This document shows positions 40,091 to 47,857 of a DNA stretch of 64,000 nt, one piece after another. Both the position numbers and the translations under genes were made by a program. The DNA comes from Cellulomonas sp. JH27-2 (GTDB lineage: Bacteria; Actinomycetota; Actinomycetes; Actinomycetales; Cellulomonadaceae), in assembly GCF_014837175.1 (NCBI RefSeq), contig NZ_JACYFR010000003.1, positions 620,001-684,000 on the forward strand. Reading direction: 5' to 3'. Numbering within the stretch: the stretch's first letter is position 1; every line of letters begins with the position of its first letter. The notes under the pieces were generated by a model that saw only the letters and a program-made list of their open reading frames with translations, had not been told where the DNA came from and ran no database searches.

Positions 40091-41968
40091 ATGCGCTCCT
40101 GGAAGACCTCCGCTCTCTCGCTCGCGTCCGGCCTCGTGGTCGCTGCTCTGTCTGCCGCACCGGCGGTCGCGGCGCCCGCCCCGACGCCGTCGGTCGGCGG
40201 CACGGTCGCGTCCGTGAGCGTCGACGACTTCGGCGCGCCGTCGGCGACGCCGCAGCGCGACGACCGCGTGCTCCTGGCCGACGACGGCCGGGTCGTGCCG
40301 CTCGCGTCGGACCCCCGATCCACCTCTGCCGCGGCGGGCGACCAGGTGCGGGCCGTGATCTCTGCGTCCCGGGAGGCATCGGCGAGCGTCGTCGCGACAA
40401 AGGTCGCGGCAACCGTCGCGCGGCCCTCGACGCCCCTCGCGGAGCGGATGTACGTGGTCGCGATCCAGGACGCCGACACCGACGGGTCGTTCACCCCCGC
40501 CTCGGCGACGACGGTGGCCACGACGGCGGCGGCGTACTGGAAGGGCCAGGCTCGTGGAGCCATCACCTCGTTCTCCATCGTGAGCAGCGCCGCGCTGAGC
40601 CTCGACGACAGCTGCGGGTACGACTACACCGACCTCTGGGAGCAGGCCGCGGCCGTCTACCCGGACGTGGACTTCGCCGCACCGGGCAACCACCTTGCAG
40701 TGTTCAGCCCGGAGGGCTGCGCCGAGGACTACGGCTACGCGGGCGTCGCGAACGTCGGCACCGGCTTCGCGACCGGCGGCTACATCCAGGTGATCGGCAG
40801 CCAGTGGGGGATCCTCGCGCACGAGCTCGGCCACCACTTCGGCCTCGGCCACACGTTCCTGGCGCTCGCGGACGACTACGGCGTCGGCGAGTACGAGTAC
40901 TGGGGGCTGTACGGCCCGCAGGCGCTGCAGGTGGACGACTTCGAGCCCGGCGTGCTCGACGGCGCCTACCGGGCTCGCCTCGGCATCCCCGGCGAGGCGG
41001 CTCGTGAGCGCCGTATCGCCTGGAACTCGCGTGCCGCGACGTACTCGATCGCGCCGCTGACAGCGACGAGCGGGACCACGTCACTGGTGATCCCTGGTCC
41101 GGACGGTGACTCCGAGCTGTACCTCGACTATCGCTCGGGCGCGGGTACGGACGCCCGCACTCTTTACGCCAGCACCGGGAACCGCACGGCCACGGGCTTC
41201 GACGAGGGGGACGTGACGTTCGGTCGTGGCGTGCACCTGACCCTGCCCGACGACGCCGACGGCGACCTCTACACCATCGCTGTCCCAACCTCTGCCGGGC
41301 GGTACCGAGGCGCCGCAGCCGCCGGCGACGTGCTGACCCTGTGGGGCGGCCGCGTGACGCTCCGGATCGGCAGCCAGACGGCGGCGGGCGCTCAGGTCAC
41401 GGTGACCTACGCGGCGCGACCGGCCGTCGCGACGACCTCGAGGATCTCGGTCCCGTCGGTCGTCGAGGGCAGCAAGGGCAAGGTCTCGGTCTCGGTGTCG
41501 GCGGGCGCGACGGGCTCCGTGAGCGTCTACCAGGACGGCACGAAGATCGCGACGCGCACGCTCGTCGGCGGGCGCACCTTGTTCAGCACGCCGCACGGGC
41601 TGAAGGCGGGCAAGCGCACGTTCACGGTCCGCTACGCGGGCGACCCGGCGTCCAAGGCGTCGTCGGCGTCGACGACCGTGATCGTCAAGGACCGCTCGAG
41701 CGTCAGCGCCTCGGCCAAGAAGGTCCGGCAGGGGACCGCCGGCACCGTCTCCGTCCGCGTGCACTCGGACGTCGCGGCCACCGGATACGTGAAGCTGTAC
41801 CGCGGGTCGACGTACGTCACGAAGGCCAAGGTCTCGCACGGCAGGGCGACGCTGCGCACGCCGAAGTCGTGGAAGCACAAGACCTACTCGCTGACGGTGA
41901 AGTACACGGGCAGCAGCGCCGTGACGTCGTCGACGACGAAGGTGAAGCTGGTGGTCCGCGCGCGCTGA
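40091..41968 (+). CDS. Secreted metzincin-like zinc metalloprotease with Ig-like repeats
   Basis: A 625-aa exported protein. The signal peptide ends near AVAAPA (about 28). A propeptide-like region precedes the protease domain, whose active site HELGHHFGLGH (244-254) is the metzincin HExxHxxGxxH zinc motif. Two or more Ig-like Big_3-type domains follow (about 450-625, with KVSVSVSAGATGSVSVYQDG and GTVSVRVHSDVAATGYVKLY). The same domain type ends the galactanase, suggesting a common wall-spanning tail. No LPXTG motif. The start is uncertain, because the ATG at 40091 has no clear ribosome binding site. The 276-bp gap upstream shows no other gene. Confidence 0.85.
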   Translation: MRSWKTSALSLASGLVVAALSAAPAVAAPAPTPSVGGTVASVSVDDFGAPSATPQRDDRVLLADDGRVVPLASDPRSTSAAAGDQVRAVISASREASASVVATKVAATVARPSTPLAERMYVVAIQDADTDGSFTPASATTVATTAAAYWKGQARGAITSFSIVSSAALSLDDSCGYDYTDLWEQAAAVYPDVDFAAPGNHLAVFSPEGCAEDYGYAGVANVGTGFATGGYIQVIGSQWGILAHELGHHFGLGHTFLALADDYGVGEYEYWGLYGPQALQVDDFEPGVLDGAYRARLGIPGEAARERRIAWNSRAATYSIAPLTATSGTTSLVIPGPDGDSELYLDYRSGAGTDARTLYASTGNRTATGFDEGDVTFGRGVHLTLPDDADGDLYTIAVPTSAGRYRGAAAAGDVLTLWGGRVTLRIGSQTAAGAQVTVTYAARPAVATTSRISVPSVVEGSKGKVSVSVSAGATGSVSVYQDGTKIATRTLVGGRTLFSTPHGLKAGKRTFTVRYAGDPASKASSASTTVIVKDRSSVSASAKKVRQGTAGTVSVRVHSDVAATGYVKLYRGSTYVTKAKVSHGRATLRTPKSWKHKTYSLTVKYTGSSAVTSSTTKVKLVVRAR

Positions 41969-41977
41969 CGCCGCGCG

Positions 41978-42643
41978 TCACGCTCCGTAGACGCGGGCGC
42001 GGTGGGCGGCGAACTGCCGTCGGCCGACGATGCGCCACATCACGCGCGCGGGTGCGGGCAGGTTGGTGCGCATCCAGCCGGCGCGCTCGTCGGGCGCGAC
42101 CACCTCGAGGATCCAGCCGAGCTGCAGCAGCATGCGGTCGCGGGGGATGGACGCCATGCCGTGCTCGTGCAGGGCGCCCCACTCGCGCTGGGTCATGACG
42201 GTGGCGGCGGTGGGCAGGATGTCGGCCTCCTCCTGACCGAGGTGCGCCTGGAGCAGGTCGCCCAGCGCGTCGAGCGTGTCGGCCACGGGCGCAGCGTCGG
42301 TGGCCGCACCGGAGGACTCCCACGCGGGAAGGTCTGCGAGGAGCGCGTCGAGCAGCACCGCGGTCTGCTGGTGCTGCGCGCGCATGAGCCCGACGTGCAG
42401 GGCGCACGCGGGTGCCCGCTGCTCGAGCGTGTCCCACAGCAGCTCGTCCTCGCCGGAGTGGTGGGTGTGCAGCGCGCCGGCGACCTCCCGGACGTGGCTG
42501 CCGACGATCCGGGCGCGCTCGGCGTCCCCGTCGGCGACGCCTCGCACGAGGCCGGGCGCGTCCGCGAACGCCCGACGGAACAGCGCGTGGATGGTCAGCA
42601 TGTCCGACGTGTCACAGCCGGGCCGTGCGTCGAGGGTCGTCAT
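41978..42643 (-). CDS. Hemerythrin-like (HHE) domain protein
   Basis: A 221-aa soluble four-helix protein. Candidate iron ligands lie in HTHHSGEDELLW, MRAQHQQT, HLGQEEADILP and the N-terminal MLTIHALFRRAF, matching the HHE cation-binding pattern. Such proteins bind a di-iron centre and sense or scavenge oxygen or nitric oxide. A C-terminal stretch with RVMWRIVGRRQFAAHRARVYG extends past the bundle. It is divergent from a CGNR-type regulator across an AT-rich dyad. Its end is 9 nt from the convergent protease gene. Confidence 0.85.
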   Translation of the reverse strand: MTTLDARPGCDTSDMLTIHALFRRAFADAPGLVRGVADGDAERARIVGSHVREVAGALHTHHSGEDELLWDTLEQRAPACALHVGLMRAQHQQTAVLLDALLADLPAWESSGAATDAAPVADTLDALGDLLQAHLGQEEADILPTAATVMTQREWGALHEHGMASIPRDRMLLQLGWILEVVAPDERAGWMRTNLPAPARVMWRIVGRRQFAAHRARVYGA

Positions 42644-42655
42644 CGATCACTCCTT

Positions 42656-42686
42656 CGTCACCAGTAAACAAATAACAGTGGTGACG
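42656..42686. promoter_or_regulatory. Inverted repeat in the hemerythrin/CGNR divergent promoter
   Basis: Arms CGTCACCA (42656-42663) and TGGTGACG (42679-42686) flank an AT-rich 15-bp centre in a 58-bp divergent intergenic region. A TATCCT -10 box (42689-42694) ends 7 nt before the CGNR ATG. Probably an operator for the CGNR protein itself. Confidence 0.55.
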
Positions 42687-42701
42687 ACTATCCTGGAGAG
42701 C

Positions 42702-43193
42702 ATGCCGGCCGTCAAGAACCCGCTGGACCCGTGGATCACGCTGGGCGAGGAGCCGGGTGTCGCTCCCGTGCGCCTCGAGGGCGTGCGGGCGCTGCTCAAC
42801 ACCGACGACCGGTTCCACGGCGTCGACCGCCTCGCGGATGCGCCCGCGCTCGTGCGGGAGCTGCGGGACGCGGTGCGCGCGTACGCGGTCAGCCGAGAAC
42901 GCGCGCGGATCGACGAGCTCGCTTCGGCGCACCCGGTGCGCGTCACGTTCGTGGGCGACGACCCGGCGCTGATCTCGACGGTGCCCGACGACGTCGTCGG
43001 GCCTGTGCTCGTCGCCGTGCTCGAGGCGACCCGGACGGGCGAGTGGGCGCGGCTGAAGGCTTGCGCCAACCCGGACTGCCAATGGATCTACTACGACACG
43101 TCCCGCAACCGCTCCGGGCGCTGGTGCTCGATGGGGGAGTGCGGCGACGTCATGAAGGCCCGCGCCTACCGGGAGCGCGCCCGGTCCCGCTGA
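42702..43193 (+). CDS. CGNR zinc-finger / ABATE-type regulator
   Basis: A 163-aa protein from ATG 42702. The N-terminal part is a helical ABATE-like ligand domain (about 10-110). The C-terminal zinc finger shows CANPDCQWIYYDTSRNRSGRWCSMGECGD. The name-giving CGNR reads CGDVMKAR here, a conservative change. Family members are transcription factors thought to answer stress signals. It is divergent from the hemerythrin gene, which is its most likely target. Confidence 0.85.
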   Translation: MPAVKNPLDPWITLGEEPGVAPVRLEGVRALLNTDDRFHGVDRLADAPALVRELRDAVRAYAVSRERARIDELASAHPVRVTFVGDDPALISTVPDDVVGPVLVAVLEATRTGEWARLKACANPDCQWIYYDTSRNRSGRWCSMGECGDVMKARAYRERARSR

Positions 43194-43204
43194 CGTGCCG
43201 AGGA

Positions 43205-43669
43205 TCAGGCCGGCGTGAGCGTGAAGACGCGTAGGTCGCGGCCCGAGCGGGCGGCGTACTCCTCGTAGCCCGGCCAGACGGCCAGGAGCGCGGGCAGCAG
43301 GCGGGTGCGTTCGTCGTCGAGCGTGAGGTGCGCGACGACGGTCGTCGTGCGACCGCTCACCGTGACCGACGCGCGCGGGTCGGCGAGCAGGTTGGTCGAC
43401 CACGCCGGGTGGTGGGCCTGACCCCAGTTGCTGCCCATGATTAGCCAGCGCTCGCCGTCACGCGCGTAGAGCAGGACGGCCTCGCGGGGCTGACCGGAAC
43501 GCGCGCCCGTCGTCGTGAGGATGAGCTGGGGCAGCTGCGAGCGACCGAGCACGCTCCAGCGGCCGGAGGTCGCCTTCTGCAGCCGGCGGTCGAGGCCCGT
43601 GAGGGCCCGGCCGAGGCGCGCGAACCAGCGGGTGCGGCCCAGGCGGCGGACGGCGTCGGTGAAGTGCAC
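43205..43669 (-). CDS. Deazaflavin (F420)-dependent nitroreductase-family oxidoreductase
   Basis: A 154-aa protein of the DUF385/Ddn split-barrel family. Conserved blocks are LILTTTGARSGQPREAVLLY, then GERWLIMGSNWGQAHHPAWSTNLLADP. These proteins use cofactor F420 to reduce diverse substrates. A basic N-terminal helix suggests membrane association, as in Ddn. It lies 11 nt past the convergent CGNR gene. Specific substrate unknown. Confidence 0.88.
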   Translation of the reverse strand: MHFTDAVRRLGRTRWFARLGRALTGLDRRLQKATSGRWSVLGRSQLPQLILTTTGARSGQPREAVLLYARDGERWLIMGSNWGQAHHPAWSTNLLADPRASVTVSGRTTTVVAHLTLDDERTRLLPALLAVWPGYEEYAARSGRDLRVFTLTPA

Positions 43670-44183
43670 GGGCCGATCCTCACATGCGGACCGAGGCGAG
43701 ACCGCCGCGATGGCTCAGTCGATCGGGTGATGGACGAGTCGTTGCGACCGACCCGTTCGGACGGGACCGGCTGGACGTCGTCGAGCGCCCGCCGCGCGCG
43801 ACGACCAGCGACGTCATAGCCTGAGCAGGTCGAAGACCGTCGGCTTCCAGGGGGACGCATGGACGCGCCTAGCAGATGGCGTGAGCGATGTCGTCACGCA
43901 ATGTCCGAATCGCGGGCGATCGAACCGGTGCCTTGAGATTACGGGCGTGTTTCCGGCAGGTTCACCCGAGCGGCGTCTCGCATGCTGGACGCTACTACCC
44001 AGTATCGATACGGTAACGATCGGGCCGCACAGTGACGTGTGTCCGGTTTGTACCGATGAGAGTTTCGTAGTCTTCCCGCAACCCTCTCGGCATCATGAGA
44101 CGGGTTCAGTGTGTCGGTCCGGTGTGGGCACCGGGCGTGAACGGCATGCGGAGCCCAGATGTCGACACTCATCTGGAGGAACA
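43670..44183 (+). promoter_or_regulatory. 514-bp gene-free region upstream of the peptide importer
   Basis: There is no convincing gene here and the composition is less GC-rich than its neighbours. A candidate promoter has TGGACG (43986-43991), a 17-bp spacer and TACGGT (44009-44014), giving a leader of about 165 nt. The palindrome GTATCGATAC overlaps the -10 region. The leader ends with GGAGGA before the TTG start. No known riboswitch core was recognised. Confidence 0.4.
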
Positions 44184-45833
44184 TTGAAGATCAGGCGTTT
44201 CGCCGGCTTCGCCGCCTCGGTGGCCGTGGGCGCGCTCGCGCTCACCGCATGCAGCAGCGGCGACAGCAGCGATGACACGACCACGGCGTCCGGCCCCTCG
44301 ACCGGCATCGTCACGGCGAACAGCAGCGAGCCCCAGAACCCGCTGATCCCGACGAACACGAACGAGACCGGCGGCGGCAAGATCCTCAACATGATCTTCG
44401 CGGGCCTCGTGTACTACGACGCCAAGGGCGAGACGCACAACGAGGTCGCCGACTCGATCACCTCGGACGACCAGCAGAACTGGACGATCAAGATCAAGTC
44501 CGGCTGGAAGTTCACCAACGGTGAGCCCGTCACGGCGAAGAGCTTCGTGGACGCCTGGAACTACGGCGCCAAGCTGAGCAACGCCCAGCTCTCCTCGTAC
44601 TTCTTCGAGCCCATCGAGGGCTTCTCGTACGACAAGGACAGCGAGCTGACCGGCCTCAAGGTCGTCGACGACACCACGTTCACGGTGAAGCTGACGTCGC
44701 CCCAGGCCGACTTCCCGCTGCGCCTCGGCTACTCGGCGTACTACCCGCTGCCCGCGGCTGCCTTCACGGACATGAAGGCCTTCGGCGAGAACCCGATCGG
44801 CAACGGCCCCTACAAGGTCGCCGACGGTGGCTGGGAGCACAACGTCCAGATCAAGCTGGTCCCGAACGCCGACTACAGCGGCGACCGCAAGCCCCAGAAC
44901 GGCGGCGTCACGCTGAAGTTCTACACCAGCCAGGACGCGGCTTACGCCGACCTGCAGTCCGACCAGCTCGACGTGCTCGACGCCGTGCCGGACAGCGCCT
45001 ACTCGACGTTCGAGTCGGACCTGGGCGACCGCGCGGTCAACAAGCCGGCCGCCATCTTCCAGTCGTTCACGATCGGCCAGTGGCAGGACCACTTCAAGTC
45101 CGACGAGGAGGGCATGCTCCGTCGCAAGGCCATCTCCGAGGCCATCGACCGTGACTCGATCACGAAGACGATCTTCCAGGGCACCCGCACGCCGGCCTCC
45201 GACTTCACGTCGCCGGTCATCGCCGGTTGGTCCGACAAGATCCCGGGCAACGACGTCCTGAAGTACAACCCCGAGGACGCCAAGAAGCTCTGGGCGCAGG
45301 CGGACGCGATCAGCAAGTGGTCCGGCAAGTTCACCATCGCGTACAACGCCGACGGTGGCCACCAGGGCTGGGTCGACGCCGTGTCGAACAACCTCAAGGC
45401 GAACCTGGGCATCGACGCGGAGGGGCAGTCCTACGCGGTCTTCGCCGACCTGCGCAAGGACATCGGGCAGGCGCAGCTCGACAAGAAGAGCGGCCTGACG
45501 GGAGCGTTCCGCTCCGGCTGGCAGGCGGACTACCCGTCGCTGTTCAACTTCCTCGGCCCGCTCTACGCCACGGCCGCCGGCCAGGGCAAGGGCTCGAACG
45601 ACGGCAACTACAGCAACAAGACGGTCGACGACCTGTTCGCCAAGGGTTCCGCGGAGAAGACGGTGGACGCCGCGAACGCCGACTTCCAGAAGGCCCAGGA
45701 GCAGCTGTTCAAGGACCTGCCGGCCATCCCGCTGTGGTACTCGAACGTCACGGGCGGCTACTCCAAGCTCGTCGGCGACGTGGAGTTCGGCTGGGACAGC
45801 GTCCCGCTGTACTACGAGATCACCAAGAAGTGA
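44184..45833 (+). CDS. Peptide ABC transporter substrate-binding lipoprotein
   Basis: A 549-aa lipoprotein from a TTG start at 44184, with GGAGGA 3 nt upstream; the open frame upstream is noncoding leader. Signal peptide and lipobox LTAC give a lipid-anchored protein. It has the OppA/DppA class 5 layout: NPLIPTNTNETGGG near the start, NWTIKIKSGWKFTNGEPVTAKSFVDAWNY, and a final LPAIPLWY region. It captures oligopeptides or similar solutes for the permeases downstream. A strong hairpin right after the stop probably raises its expression over the membrane subunits. Confidence 0.9.
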   Translation: MKIRRFAGFAASVAVGALALTACSSGDSSDDTTTASGPSTGIVTANSSEPQNPLIPTNTNETGGGKILNMIFAGLVYYDAKGETHNEVADSITSDDQQNWTIKIKSGWKFTNGEPVTAKSFVDAWNYGAKLSNAQLSSYFFEPIEGFSYDKDSELTGLKVVDDTTFTVKLTSPQADFPLRLGYSAYYPLPAAAFTDMKAFGENPIGNGPYKVADGGWEHNVQIKLVPNADYSGDRKPQNGGVTLKFYTSQDAAYADLQSDQLDVLDAVPDSAYSTFESDLGDRAVNKPAAIFQSFTIGQWQDHFKSDEEGMLRRKAISEAIDRDSITKTIFQGTRTPASDFTSPVIAGWSDKIPGNDVLKYNPEDAKKLWAQADAISKWSGKFTIAYNADGGHQGWVDAVSNNLKANLGIDAEGQSYAVFADLRKDIGQAQLDKKSGLTGAFRSGWQADYPSLFNFLGPLYATAAGQGKGSNDGNYSNKTVDDLFAKGSAEKTVDAANADFQKAQEQLFKDLPAIPLWYSNVTGGYSKLVGDVEFGWDSVPLYYEITKK

Positions 45834-45850
45834 TCTGACGCACGTCTGAC

Positions 45851-45882
45851 CGGGGGTGGGGCCCGCAGCGGCCCCACCCCCG
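45851..45882 (+). terminator. Intra-operon hairpin after the binding-protein gene
   Basis: A perfect 13-bp GC stem (45851-45863 with 45870-45882) and a 6-nt loop, 17 bp after the stop. A partial terminator or mRNA-protecting hairpin at this position commonly keeps binding protein in excess over permeases. Confidence 0.65.
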
Positions 45883-45931
45883 CTCGCGTGTCGTTTGCAG
45901 TTGGGCGCCCGCGCCCCCGATCATCGGTCTA

Positions 45932-45949
45932 CCCGCCCCACAGGGCGGG
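45932..45949 (+). other. Second hairpin in the binding protein-permease gap
   Basis: Perfect arms CCCGCCC and GGGCGGG around CACA, 29 bp before the permease ATG. It may reinforce the upstream hairpin. No internal promoter is obvious. Confidence 0.35.
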
Positions 45950-45978
45950 CGGACCCTCGACTTTGAAGGAGAGACCTG

Positions 45979-46905
45979 ATGGCCTGGTACATCGGGCGCA
46001 GGCTCTTGCAGATGATCCCCGTGTTCATCGGGGCGACCCTGCTCATCTACGCGATGGTGTTCCTGGTTCCCGGCGACCCGATCTTGGCGCTCGCCGGCGA
46101 CAAGGGCATGAGCGATGCACTGCACGACCAGCTGGTGGCCCAGTACCACCTCGACGACCCGTTCCTCGTGCAGTACCTGCACTACCTGCAGGGGATCCTG
46201 ACGCTGGACTTCGGAACGACGTACTCCGGGCGCGACGTCGGCGACGTGATGAGGGACGTCTTCCCGGTCACGTTCCAGCTCGCCGTCATGGCGCTGATCT
46301 TCGAAGGCGTGTTCGGCATCGGCTTCGGCCTGATCGCGGGCCTTCGCAAGGGCAAGATCTTCGACAGCACGATGCTGGTGGCGAGCCTCGTCGTCATCGC
46401 CATCCCGACCTTCGTGCTCGGCTTCGTGCTCCAGTACGTGGTCGGCGTCAAGTGGGGTCTCCTGCCTCCTACGGTAGGCAGCGACGTCTCCGTCAAGACC
46501 CTGCTGATGCCGGCGATCGTGCTCGGGTCGGTGTCGTTCGCGTACGTGCTGCGACTGACGAGGACGTCCGTCGCCGAGAACCTCTCCGCCGACTACGTCC
46601 GGACGGCGACCGCCAAGGGGCTCGCGCGGGGTCGCGTCGTACGCGTCCACGTGCTGCGGAACTCGCTGATCCCCGTGATCACGTTCCTCGGAGCGGACCT
46701 GGGTGCCTTGATGGCCGGTGCGATCGTCACCGAGGGCATCTTCAACATCAACGGCGTCGGCGGCACGCTCTACCACGCGATCCTGACCAGTCAGGGTCCG
46801 ACCGTCGTCTCGATCACGACGATCCTGGTGATCGTCTACATCTTCGCCAACCTTGCTGTGGACCTGCTGTACGCGGTCCTGGACCCGAGGATCCGCTATG
46901 CGTGA
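45979..46905 (+). CDS. Peptide ABC transporter permease (DppB/OppB type)
   Basis: A 308-aa membrane protein that starts with the family pattern MAWYIGRRLLQMIPVFIGATLLIYAMVFLVPGDP. Six hydrophobic helices are expected, with an ATPase-docking loop SVAENLSADYVRTATAKGLARGRVVRVHVLRNSLIP. It forms half of the channel. The ribosome binding site is AAGGAGAG. The 3' end overlaps the next permease by 8 nt. Confidence 0.92.
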   Translation: MAWYIGRRLLQMIPVFIGATLLIYAMVFLVPGDPILALAGDKGMSDALHDQLVAQYHLDDPFLVQYLHYLQGILTLDFGTTYSGRDVGDVMRDVFPVTFQLAVMALIFEGVFGIGFGLIAGLRKGKIFDSTMLVASLVVIAIPTFVLGFVLQYVVGVKWGLLPPTVGSDVSVKTLLMPAIVLGSVSFAYVLRLTRTSVAENLSADYVRTATAKGLARGRVVRVHVLRNSLIPVITFLGADLGALMAGAIVTEGIFNINGVGGTLYHAILTSQGPTVVSITTILVIVYIFANLAVDLLYAVLDPRIRYA

Positions 46906-47857
46906 GCCCACCACCCGCCCCGACCAGCACCACTTCTTCGCGGACCTCGACGAGACCCCGCTGCTGGGCGTCGATGCGGTTGACGAGCACGCCGCGCCGG
47001 CGAGCATGTGGCAGGACGCCTGGCGCAACCTGCGTCGTCGCGTGCTGTTCTGGATCTCCGCGGTGCTGATCGTCCTGGTGCTTGCCGTGGCGATCGTGCC
47101 GTCGTTGTTCACCTCGATCGACCCGAACGCGAACGATGCGTGCGACCTGTCGCACAGCCTTGAGGGTCCGTCGGCCGGTCATCTGATGGGCTACACCTTC
47201 CAGGGCTGCGACGTCTATGCACGCGTCGTCTACGGCGCGCGCCCGTCGATCACCGTGGGCGTCCTGACGACGATCATCGTGGTCTTGATCGGCGTCGCCG
47301 TGGGTGCGCTCGCAGGCTTCTACGGGGGCTGGTTCGACTCGCTCCTGTCGCGGGTGACGGACATCTTCTTCGCGATTCCGTTCGTCCTGGCGGCCATCGT
47401 CGTGATGTCGTCGCTCAAGGCGCACCGCGGCGTGATCACCGTGATCATCGTGCTCGGCGTCTTCGGCTGGCCGCAGGTTGCTCGCATCACACGGGGTGCG
47501 GTCCTGGGACTGAAGAACTCTGACTTCGTGACCGCGAGCACCGCGCTCGGCACCACACGCATGACGACGCTTCGTCGGCACATCCTGCCCAACGCCGCTG
47601 CGCCGATCATCGTCTATGCCACGGTGGCACTGGGCACGTTCATCGTGGCGGAGGCCACGCTGTCGTTCCTGGGTATCGGGCTTCCGCCGAGCGTCATCTC
47701 CTGGGGTGCCGACATCTCCCAGGCTCAGCGGAACATCCGCACGGATCCGATGGTGCTGTTCTGGCCAGCCGCAGCACTGGCGATCACAGTGCTGAGCTTC
47801 ATCATGATGGGCGACGTCGTGCGGGACGCCCTCGACCCGAAGGCACGGAAGCGATGA
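46898..47857 (+). CDS. Peptide ABC transporter permease (DppC/OppC type)
   Basis: A 319-aa membrane protein. A cytosolic N-terminus of about 48 residues carries WQDAWRNLRRRVLFWIS, typical of the OppC N domain. Membrane helices follow, with the docking loop LKNSDFVTASTALGTTRMTTLRRHILPN. A cysteine pair in NANDACDLSHS and FQGCDVYA lies in the exported loop. Starts inside dppB-like gene and overlaps the ATPase gene by 4 nt (ATGA), so coupling is tight. Confidence 0.92.
   Translation: MREPTTRPDQHHFFADLDETPLLGVDAVDEHAAPASMWQDAWRNLRRRVLFWISAVLIVLVLAVAIVPSLFTSIDPNANDACDLSHSLEGPSAGHLMGYTFQGCDVYARVVYGARPSITVGVLTTIIVVLIGVAVGALAGFYGGWFDSLLSRVTDIFFAIPFVLAAIVVMSSLKAHRGVITVIIVLGVFGWPQVARITRGAVLGLKNSDFVTASTALGTTRMTTLRRHILPNAAAPIIVYATVALGTFIVAEATLSFLGIGLPPSVISWGADISQAQRNIRTDPMVLFWPAAALAITVLSFIMMGDVVRDALDPKARKR

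Noticed and set aside
43881-44183. N-terminal extension of the peptide-binding protein to 43881
   Set aside because: The lipoprotein signal peptide begins at 44184 after GGAGGA; the extension has no signal-peptide logic.
43670-44183. Known riboswitch in the peptide-importer leader
   Set aside because: No core motif of a familiar class could be recognised by eye. Hairpins are imperfect.
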